Shown here piece after piece: positions 53,083 through 64,000 of a stretch of DNA of 64,000 bases; the stretch's first letter is position 1; each line of letters begins with the position of its first letter. A model generated the notes under the pieces. That model saw only the letters and a program-made list of their open reading frames with translations. It was not told the DNA's origin and made no database searches. Where the stretch lies: the NCBI RefSeq assembly GCF_050948215.1, contig NW_027488888.1, positions 174,518 to 238,517 of the forward strand, written 5' to 3'. This DNA comes from Halictus rubicundus (lineage: Eukaryota; Arthropoda; Insecta; Hymenoptera; Halictidae). Made by a program: the position numbers and the translations under genes.

Positions 53083-56000
53083 GGATAGAGGATATTATAG
53101 AATAGAGGAATGGATAGGATAGAGGATTGGATAGAATAGAGGATATTATGGGATAGAGGATTCGATAAGATAGAGGATTGGATAGGATACAGGATAGCAT
53201 TCAGGATAGGATAGGATAGAGGATATTATAGGATAGACGATTGGATAGGATAGAGGATAGTATAGGATAGAGGATGGGATAGGATAGAAGATACGATAGG
53301 ATAGAGGATAGGATAGGATAGAGGATAGGATAGGATAGAGAATAGGATACGATATATGATATTATAGCATAGAGGATAGGATAGGATAGAGGATAGGATA
53401 GAGGATTGGATTGGATAGAGGATATTATAGAATTGAGGAATGGATAGGATAGATGATTGGATAGGATAGAGGATAGGATAGGATAGAGGATAGGATAGGA
53501 TAGAGGATAGAGGATAGAGGATAGGATAGGATAGAGGATAGCATAGGATAGACGATAGGGTAGGATAGAGGATAGGATAGGATAGAGGATAGGATAGGAT
53601 AGAGGATAGGATAGGATAGAGGATAGGACAGGATAGAAGATAGGATAGGATAGAGGATAGGATAGGATAGAGGATAGCATCGGATAGAGGATAGGATAGG
53701 ATAGAGGATAGGATAGATGATAGGGTAGGATAGAAGATAGGATAGGATAGAGGATAGGATAGGGTAGAGCATAGAATAGGATAGAGGATAGGATAGGATA
53801 GAGGATAGGATAGGATAGAGGATAGGATAGGATAGAGGATAGGATAGGATAGAGGATAGGATAGGATAGAGGATAGAGGATAGAGGATAGAGGATAGAGG
53901 ATAGAGGATAGGATAGGATAGAGGATAGGATAGGATAGAGGATAGGATAGGATAGAGGATAGGATAGGATAGAGGATAGGATAGGATAGAGGATAGGATA
54001 GGATAGAGGATAGGATAGGATAGAGGATAGGATAGGATAGAGGATAGGATAGGATAGAGGATAGGATAGGATAGAGGATAGGATAGGATAGAGGATAGGA
54101 TAGGATAGGATAGAGGATAGGATAGGATAGAAGATAGGATAGGATAGAGGATAGGATAGGATAGAGGATAGGATAGGATAGGGGATAGGATAGGATAGAC
54201 GATAGGATAGGATAGAAGATAGGATAGGATAGAGGATAGGATAGGATAGAGGATAGGATAGAGGATAGGATAGGATAGAGGATAGGATCGGATAGAGGAT
54301 AGGATAGGATAGAGGATAGGATCGGATAGAGGATAGGATAGGATAGAGGATAGGATAGGATAGGATAGAGGATAGGATAGGATAAAGGATAGGATAGGAT
54401 AGAGGATAGGATAGGATAGAGGATACGATAGGATAGAGGATAGGATAGGGGATTTGATAGGATAGATGATAGGGTAGGATAGAAGATAGGATAGGATAGA
54501 GGATAGGATAGGATAGAGGATAGGATAGGATAGAGGATAGGATAGGGGATTTGATAGGATAGAGGATAGGATAGGATAGAGGATACGATGGGATAGAGGA
54601 TAGGATAGGATAGACGATAGGATAGGATAGAGGATAGGATAGACGATAGGATAGGATAGAGCATAGGATAGGATAGAGGATAGGATAGGATAGAGGATAG
54701 GATAGGTGATTTGATAGGATAGATGATAGGGTAGGATAGAAGATAGGATAGGATAGAGGATAGGATAGGGTAGAGCATAGAATAGGATAGAGGATAGGAT
54801 AGGATACAGGATAGGATAGGATAGAGGATAGGATAGGATAGAGGATAGGATAGGATAGAGGATAGGATAGGATAGAGGATAGGATAGGATAGAGGATAGG
54901 ATAGGATAGAGGATAGGATAGGATAGAGGATAGGATAGGATAGAGGATAGAGGATAGAGGATAGGATAGCATAGAGGATAGGATAGGATAGAGGATAGGA
55001 TAGGATAGAGGATAGGATAGGATAGAGGATAGGATAGGATAGAGGATATGATAGGATAGAGGATAGGATAGGATAGAGGATAGGATAGGATAGAGGATAG
55101 AGGATAGAGGATAGAGGATAGGATAGGATAGAGGATAGGATAGGATAGAGGATAGGATAGGATAGAAGATAGAGGATAGGATAGGATAGAGGATAGGATA
55201 GGATAGAGGATAGGATAGGATAGAGGATAGGATAGGATAGGGGATAGGATAGGATAGAGGATAGGATAGGATAGAGGATAGGATAGGATAGAGGATAGGA
55301 TAGGATAGAAGATAGGATAGGATAGAGGATAGGATAGGATAGATGATAGGGTAGGATAGAAGATAGGATAGGATAGAGGATAGGATAGGATAGAGCATAG
55401 AATAGGATAGAGGATACGATAGGATAGAGGATAGGATAGGATAGAGGATAGGATAGGGTAGAGGATAGGATAGGGGATTCGATAGGATAGAGGATAGGAT
55501 AGGATAGAAGATAGGATAGGATAGAGAATAGGATAGGATAGAGGATAGGATAGGATAGGATAGGATAGAGGATAGGATAGGACAGAGGATAGGGTAGGGG
55601 ATTTGATAGGATAGAGGATAGGATAGGATAGAAGATAGGATAGGATAGAGGATAGGATAGGATAGAGGATAGGATAGGATAGAGGATAGGATAGGATAGA
55701 GGATTGGATGGAGGATAGGATAGGATAGAGGACATTATAGGATAGGGGATATGATAGGATAGAGGACAGGATAGGATAGAGGATTGGATAGGATAGAGGA
55801 TAGGATAGGATAGAGGATAGGATAGGGGATTTGATAGGATAGAGGATAGGATAGGATAGAAGATAGGATAGGATAGAGGATACGATAGGATAGAGGATAG
55901 GATAGGGGATTTGATAGGATAGATGATAGGGTAGGATAGTGGATAGGAGAGAGGATATTATAGAGAATAGGTTAGGATAGAGAATAGGAACGGATAGATG

Positions 56001-58675
56001 ATATTATAGGATAGAGGATAGGATATGATAGAGGATAGGATAGGATAGAGGATGGGATAGGATAGAGGATGGGATAGGGGATTGGATAGGAAACAGGATT
56101 GGATGGGATAGAGGATTGGATAGAATAGATTATATTATAGGATAGAGGATAGGATAGGATAGAGGATAGGATAGGATAGAGGATTGGATAGGATACAGGA
56201 TAGCATTCAGGATAGGATAGGATAGAGGATATTATAGGATAGACGATAGGATAGAATAGAGGATAGGATAGGATAGAAAATAGGATACGACAGAGGATAG
56301 GATAGGATAGAGGATATTATAGGATAGAGGATAGGATAGGATAGAGGATGGGATAGGATAGAGGATACAATAGGATAGAGGATAGGATAGGATAGAGGAT
56401 TGGATAGGATACAGGATTGCATTGAGGATAGGATAGGATAGAGGATAGGATAGAGGATAGGATAGAGGATAGGATAGAGGATAGGATAGAGGATAGGATA
56501 GAGGATAGTATAGAGGATAGGATAGAGGACAGGATAGAGGATAGGATAGAGGATAGTATAGAGGATAGGATAGAAGACAGGATAGAGGATTGGATACGAT
56601 AGAGGATATTTTAGGGTAGAGGATAGGATAGGATAGAGGATAGGATAGGATAGAGGATAGGATAGGCTAGTGGATAGGATAGGATAGGATAGGATAGAGG
56701 ATAGGATATGATAGCGGATAGGATAGGATAGAGGATAGGATATGATAGAGGATAGGATAGGATAGTGAATAGGATAGGATATATGATATTATAGGATAGA
56801 GGATAGGATAGGATAGAGGATAGGATATGATATATGATATTATAGGATACAGGATTGGATACGATAGAGGATAGGATAGGGGATTGAATACGATAGAGGA
56901 TAGGATAGGATAGAGGATAGGACATAGGATAGGATAGGATAGAGGATGGGATAGGATAGAGGATAGGGAAGAGGATAGGATAGAGGATTGGATAGGATAG
57001 AGGATATTGTATGATAGAATTATGATAGGATAGAGGATGGGATAGGATAGAGGATACAATAGGATAGAGGATAGGATAGGATAGAGGATAGGATAGGATA
57101 GAGGATAGAATAGGATAGAGGATAGGATAGGAAAGAGGATAGGATAGGGTAGAGGATAGGGTAGGATATATGATATTATAGGATAGAGGATTGGATAGGA
57201 TAGAGGATATTATAGAATAGAGGAATGGATAGGATAGAGGATTGGATAGAATAGAGGATATTATGGGATAGAGGATTCGATAAGATAGAGGATTGGATAG
57301 GATACAGGATAGCATTCAGGATAGGATAGGATAGAGGATATTATAGGATAGACGATTGGATAGGATAGAGGATAGTATAGGATAGAGGATGGGATAGGAT
57401 AGAAGATACGATAGGATAGAGGATAGGATAGGATAGAGGATAGGATAGGATAGAGAATAGGATACGATATATGATATTATAGCATAGAGGATAGGATAGG
57501 ATAGAGGATAGGATAGAGGATTGGATTGGATAGAGGATATTATAGAATTGAGGAATGGATAGGATAGATGATTGGATAGGATAGAGGATAGGATAGAGGA
57601 TTGGATAGGATAGAGGATATTGTATGATAGACATTACGATAGGATAGAGGATGGGATAGGATAGAGGATACAATAGGATAGAGGATACGATAGGATAGAG
57701 GATAGGATAGGGTAGAGGATAGGATAGGATAGAGGATAGGATAGGATAGAGGATAGGATAGGATAGAGGATAGGATAGGATAGAGAATAGGATAGGATAT
57801 ATAGTATTATAGGATAGAAAATAGTATAGGATAGACGATAGGATAGGATAGAGGATTGGATAGGATAGAGGATATTATAGGATAGAGGATAGGATAAGAT
57901 TGAGGATAGGATAGGGGATTGGATAGGATAGAGGATAGGATAGGATAGATTATATTATAGGATAGACGATAGGATAGGATAGAGGATAGGGTAGGATATA
58001 TGATATTATAGGATAGAGGATTGGATAGGATATAGGATAGGATAGGATAGAGAATAGGATAGGCTAAAGGATAGGATAGGATAGAGGATAGGGAAGGATA
58101 TATGATATTATAGGATAGAGGATAGGATAGGATAGAGGATAGGATAGGATATAGAATAGGATACGATATATGATATTATAGCATAGAGGATAGGATAGGA
58201 TAGAGGATAGGATAGAGGATTGGATTGGATAGAGGATATTATAGAATTGAGGAATGGATAGGATAGATGATTGGATAGGATAGAGGATAGGATAGGATAG
58301 AGGATGGGATAGGATAGAGGATGGGATAAGGGATTGGATAGGATACAGGATTGGATAGGATAGAGGATGTTATAGAATAGAGGATTCGATAGGATAGAGG
58401 ATTGGATAGAATAGATTATATTATAGGGTAGAGGATAGGATAGGATAGAGGATTGGATAGGATACAGGATAGCATTCAGGATAGGATAGGATAGAGGATA
58501 TTATAGGATAGAGGATAGGATAGGATAGAGGATGGGATAGGATAGAGGATACAATAGGATAGAGGATAGGATAGGATAGAGGATAGAATAGGATAGAGGA
58601 TAGGATAGGAAAGAGGATAGGATAGGGTAGAGGATAGGGTAGGATATATGATATTATAGGATAGAGGATTGGATA
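53083..58675. repeat. 5593-bp higher-order repeat, copy 2
   Basis: Near-identical to copy 1 over its full length as far as can be read by eye, including the 12-bp sub-array (56440-56590). No gene is present. Confidence 0.88.
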
Positions 58676-61600
58676 GGATAGAGGATATTATAGAATAGAG
58701 GAATGGATAGGATAGAGGATTGGATAGAATAGAGGATATTATGGGATAGAGGATTCGATAAGATAGAGGATTGGATAGGATACAGGATAGCATTCAGGAT
58801 AGGATAGGATAGAGGATATTATAGGATAGACGATTGGATAGGATAGAGGATAGTATAGGATAGAGGATGGGGATAGGATAGAAGATACGATAGGATAGAG
58901 GATAGGATAGGATAGAGGATAGGATAGGATAGAGAATAGGATACGATATATGATATTATAGCATAGAGGATAGGATATGATAGAGGATAGGATAGAGGAT
59001 TGGATTGGATAGAGGATATTATAAGAATTGAGGAATGGATAGGATAGATGATTGGATAGGATAGAGGATAGGATAGGATAGAGGATAGGATAGGATAGAG
59101 GATAGAGGATAGAGGATAGCATAGGATAGAGGATAGGATAGGATAGACGATAGGGTAGGATAGAGGATAGGATAGGATAGAGGATAGGATAGGATAGAGG
59201 ATAGGATAGGATAGAGGATAGGACAGGATAGAAGATAGGATAGGATAGAGGATAGGATAGGATAGAGGATAGCATCGGATAGAGGATAGGATAGGATAGA
59301 GGATAGGATAGGTGATTTGATAGGATAGATGATAGGGTAGGATAGAAGATAGGATAGGATAGAGGATAGGATAGGGTAGAGCATAGAATAGGATAGAGGA
59401 TAGGATAGGATAGAGGATAGGATAGGATAGGATAGAGGATAGGATAGGATAGAGGATAGGATAGGATAGAGGATAGGATAGGATAGAGGATAGGATAGGA
59501 TAGAGGATAGAGGATAGAGGATAGAGGATAGAGGATAGGATAGGATAGAGGATAGGATAGGATAGAGGATAGGATAGGATAGAGGATAGGATAGGATAGA
59601 GGATAGGATAGGATAGAGGATAGGATAGGATAGAGGATAGGATAGGATAGAGGATAGGATAGGATCGGATAGAGGCTAGGATAGGATAGAAGATAGGATA
59701 GGATAGAGGATAGGATAGGATAGAGGATAGGATAGGATAGGGGATAGGATAGGATAGACGATAGGATAGGATAGAAGATAGGATAGGATAGAGGATAGGA
59801 TAGGATAGAGGATAGGATAGAGGATAGGATAGGATAGAGGATAGGATAGGATAGGGGATAGGATAGGATAGAGGATAGGATAGGATAGAGGATAGGATAG
59901 GATAGAGGATAGGATAGGATAGAAGATAGGATAGGATAGAGGATAGGATAGGATAGATGATAGGGTAGGATAGAAGATAGGATAGGATAGAGGATAGGAT
60001 AGGATAGAGCATAGAATAGGATAGAGGATACGATAGGATAGAGGATAGGATAGGATAGAGGATATAATAGGGTAGAGGATAGGATAGGGGATTTGATAGG
60101 ATAGAGGATAGGATAGGGATAGAAGATAGGATAGGATAGAGAATAGGATAGGATAGAGGATAGGATAGGATAGGATAGGATAGAGGATAGGATAGGACAG
60201 AGGATAGGGTAGGGGATTTGATAGGATAGAGGATAGGATAGGATAGAAGATAGGATAGGATAGAGGATAGGATAGGATAGAGGATAGGATAGGATAGAGG
60301 ATAGGATAGGATAGAGGATTGGATGGAGGATAGGATAGGATAGAGGACATTATAGGATAGGGGATATGATAGGATAGAGGACAGGATAGGATAGAGGATT
60401 GGATAGGATAGAGGATAGGATAGGATAGAGGATAGGATAGGGGATTTGATAGGATAGAGGATAGGATAGGATAGAAGATAGGATAGGATAGAGGATACGA
60501 TAGGATAGAGGATAGGATAGGGGATTTGATAGGATAGATGATAGGGTAGGATAGTGGATAGGAGAGAGGATATTATAGAGAATAGGTTAGGATAGAGAAT
60601 AGGAACGGATAGATGATATTATAGGATAGAGGATAGGATATGATAGAGGATAGGATAGGATAGAGGATGGGATAGGATAGAGGATGGGATAGGGGATTGG
60701 ATAGGAAACAGGATTGGATGGATAGAGGATTGGATAGAATAGATTATATTATAGGATAGAGGATAGGATAGGATAGAGGATAGGATAGGATAGAGGATTG
60801 GATAGGATACAGGATAGCATTCAGGATAGGATAGGATAGAGGATATTATAGGATAGACGATAGGATAGAATAGAGGATAGGATAGGATAGAAAATAGGAT
60901 ACGACAGAGGATAGGATAGGATAGAGGATATTATAGGATAGAGGATAGGATAGGATAGAGGATGGGATAGGATAGAGGATACAATAGGATAGAGGATAGG
61001 ATAGGATAGAGGATTGGATAGGATACAGGATTGCATTGAGGGATAGGATAGGATAGAGGATAGGATAGAGGATAGGATAGAGGATAGGATAGAGGATAGG
61101 ATAGAGGATAGGATAGAGGATAGTATAGAGGATAGGATAGAGGACAGGATAGAGGATAGATAGAGGATTGGATACGATAGAGGATATTTTAGGGTAGAGG
61201 ATAGGATAGGATAGAGGATAGGATAGGATAGAGGATAGGATAGGCTAGTGGATAGGATAGGATAGGATAGGATAGAGGATAGGATATGATAGCGGATAGG
61301 ATAGGATAGAGGATAGGATATGATAGAGGATAGGATAGGATAGTGAATAGGATAGGATATATGATATTATAGGATAGAGGATAGGATAGGATAGAGGATA
61401 GGATATGATATATGATATTATAGGATACAGGATTGGATACGATAGAGGATAGGATAGGGATTGAATACGATAGAGGATAGGATAGGATAGAGGATAGGAT
61501 ATAGGATAGGATAGGATAGAGGATGGGATAGGATAGAGGATAGGGAAGAGGATAGGATAGAGGATTGGATAGGATAGAGGATATTGTATGATAGAATTAT

Positions 61601-64000
61601 GATAGGATAGAGGATGGGATAGGATAGAGGATACAATAGGATAGAGGATAGGATAGGATAGAGGATAGGATAGGATAGAGGATAGAATAGGATAGAGGAT
61701 AGGATAGGAAAGAGGATAGGATAGGGTAGAGGATAGGTAGGATATATGATATTATAGGATAGAGGATTGGATAGGATAGAGGATATTATAGAATAGAGGA
61801 ATGGATAGGATAGAGGATTGGATAGAATAGAGGATATTATGGGATAGAGGATTCGATAAGATAGAGGATTGGATAGGATACAGGATAGCATTCAGGATAG
61901 GATAGGATAGAGGATATTATAGGATAGACGATTGGATAGGATAGAGGATAGTAAAGGATAGAGGATGGATAGGATAGAAGATACGATAGGATAGAGGATA
62001 GGATAGGATAGAGGATAGGATAGGATAGAGAATAGGATACGATATATGATATTATAGCATAGAGGATAGGATAGGATAGAGGATAGGATAGAGGATTGGA
62101 TTGGATAGAGGATATTATAGAATTGAGGAATGGATAGGATAGATGATTGGATAGGATAGAGGATAGGATAGAGGATTGGATAGGATAGAGGATATTGTAT
62201 GATAGACATTACGATAGGATAGAGGATGGGATAGGATAGAGGATACAATAGGATAGAGGATACGATAGGATAGAGGATAGGATAGGGTAGAGGATAGGAT
62301 AGGATAGAGGATAGGATAGGATAGAGGATAGGATAGGATAGAGGATAGGATAGGATAGAGAATAGGATAGGATATATAGTATTATAGGATAGAAAATAGT
62401 ATAGGATAGACGATAGGATAGGATAGAGGATTGGATAGGATAGAGGATATTATAGGATAGAGGATAGGATAAGATTGAGGATAGGATAGGGATTGGATAG
62501 GATAGAGGATAGGATAGGATAGATTATATTATAGGATAGACGATAGGATTGGATAGAGGATAGGGTAGGATATATGATATTATAGGATAGAGGATTGGAT
62601 AGGATATAGGATAGGATAGGAATAGAGAAATAGGATAGGCTAAAGGAATAGGATAGGATAGAGGATAGGGAAGGATATATGATATTATAGATAGAGGATA
62701 GGATAGGATAGAGGATAGGATAGGATATAGAATAGGATACGATATATGATATTATAGCATAGAGGATAGGATAGGATAGAGGATAGGATAGAGGATTGGA
62801 TTTGGATAGAGGATATTATAGAATTGAGGAATGGATAGGATAGATGATTGGATAGGATAGAGGATAGGATAGGATAGAGGATGGGATAGGATAGAGGATG
62901 GGATAAGGGATTGGATAGGATACAGGATTGGATAGGATAGAGGATGTTATAGAATAGAGGATTCGATAGGATAGAGGATTGGATAGAATAGATTATATTA
63001 TAGAGGTAGAGGATAGGATAGGATAGAGGATTGGATAGGATACAGGATAGCATTCAGGATAGGATAGGATAGAGGATATTATAGGATAGAGGATAGGATA
63101 GGATAGAGGATGGGATAGGATAGAGGATACAATAGGATAGAGGATAGGATAGGATAGAGGATAGAATAGGATAGAGGATAGGATAGGAAAGAGGATAGGA
63201 TAGGGTAGAGGATAGGGTAGGATATATGATATTATAGGATAGAGGATTGGATAGGATAGAGGATATTATAGAATAGAGGAATGGATAGGATAGAGGATTG
63301 GATAGAATAGAGGATATTATGGGATAGAGGATTCGATAAGATAGAGGATTGGATAGGATACAGGATAGCATTCAGGATAGGATAGGATAGAGGATATTAT
63401 AGATAGACGATTGGATAGGATAGAGGATAGTATAGGATAGAGGATGGGATAGGATAGAAGATACGATAGGATAGAGGGATAGGATAGGATAGAGGATAGG
63501 ATAGGATAGAGAATAGGATACGATATATGATATTATAGCATAGAGGATAGGATATGATAGAGGATAGGATAGAGGATTGGATTGGATAGAGGATATTATA
63601 GAATTGAGGAATGGATAGGATAGATGATTGGATAGGATAGAGGATAGGATAGGATAGAGGATAGGATAGGATAGAGGATAGAGGATAGAGGATAGCATAG
63701 GATAGAGGATAGGATAGGATAGACGATAGGGTAGGATAGAGGATAGGATAGGATAGAGGATAGGATAGGATAGGAGGATAGGATAGGATAGAGGATAGGA
63801 CAGGATAGAAGATAGGATAGGATAGAGGATAGGATTAGGATAGAGGATAGCATCGGATAGAGGATAGGATAGGATAGAGGATAGGATAGGTGATTTGATA
63901 GGATAGATGATAGGGTAGGATAGAAGATAGGATAGGATAGAGGATAGGATAGGGTAGAGCATAGAATAGGATAGAGGATAGGATTAGGATAGAGGATAGG
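58676..64000. repeat. 5593-bp higher-order repeat, copy 3 (shortened, with many small indels)
   Basis: It follows copy 2 at first, then loses roughly 1 kb in total: the marker frames at 56207 and 52883/58476 recur at 60821 and 63054, offsets of 4614 and 4578 bp in place of 5593. From about 58866 there are many one-base gains and losses, for example GATGGGGATAGG at about 58866, ATAAGAATTG at 59021, TTGAGGGATAGG at 61036 and GGAATAGAGAAATAGG near 62629. It is truncated by the window end. Confidence 0.75.

Larger units (their letters stand above)
23625..64000. repeat. GGATA/GAGGATA satellite, block III
   Basis: Over 40 kb of the same gene-free satellite. It has purer 17-bp tracts than block I, with pentamer, heptamer and 12-bp sub-arrays and variant markers such as GGGGATTTGATAGG, ATAGGTGATTTG and GGATAGATGATAGGG. 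Large segmental tandem duplications, listed separately, organise most of it. Minus-strand open frames up to 932 codons all read the same 17-residue period and are a consequence of the repeat. The array runs off the window edge. Confidence 0.95.

Noticed and set aside
1..64000. Telomere repeat
   Set aside because: No TTAGG or TTAGGG arrays are present; GGATA and GAGGATA are different words. A subtelomeric or centromeric position cannot be decided from this window.
1..64000. Bkm-type (GATA)n sex-chromosome satellite
   Set aside because: GATA tetramers are frequent only as part of GGATA; there are no pure (GATA)n tracts.
1..64000. CRISPR array
   Set aside because: The repeats are contiguous with no unique spacers, and the sequence is eukaryotic with no cas genes.

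Overview
This is eukaryotic DNA, most likely from an insect or another arthropod. The phylum is inferred from an intact Ty1/copia retrotransposon whose primer site matches the initiator-tRNA-fragment site of Drosophila copia. About 90% of the window (1-5339, 9982-21935, 23625-64000) is one strand-asymmetric satellite. It is spelled almost entirely from a pentamer GGATA and a heptamer GAGGATA, most often as 5+5+7 to give the 17-bp unit GGATAGGATAGAGGATA, which has no C at all. No host protein gene, tRNA, rRNA or CRISPR array is visible. The many long minus-strand open frames in the satellite are a by-product of this unit and should not be annotated as genes.

Layout: 1-5339 is satellite with variant units and local duplications. 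5340-9981 is a complete minus-strand copia-family element of 4642 bp, with 247-bp LTRs in which I see no difference, a 5-bp target duplication GATAG, a primer site and an unbroken 1293-residue Gag-Pol frame. 9982-21935 is satellite containing a 2615/2632-bp tandem higher-order repeat. 21936-23624 is a 1689-bp non-satellite insert ending in 22 A and bounded by a perfect 16-bp duplication, so it is a polyadenylated, LINE-type retro-insertion; no coding capacity is visible. 23625 to the end is satellite again. Part of it (24456-31255) carries 17 small islands of reversed orientation, and most of the rest is built from segmental tandem duplications of 1455, 1689, 5130 and 5593 bp.

History inferred from the sequence: the satellite grew at several scales, from single 17-bp units to 5.6-kb blocks. 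The copia element entered a satellite segment that had already been duplicated, because a paralogous unoccupied site lies at about 1570-1579. The LINE-type insert landed separately. The only protein-coding system is the copia element: its polyprotein would supply capsid, protease, integrase, reverse transcriptase and RNase H for its own copying. The last ~5 kb (from about 58.86 kb) carry many single-base length differences relative to their otherwise near-identical sister blocks, which looks like lower consensus quality or an eroding array edge.
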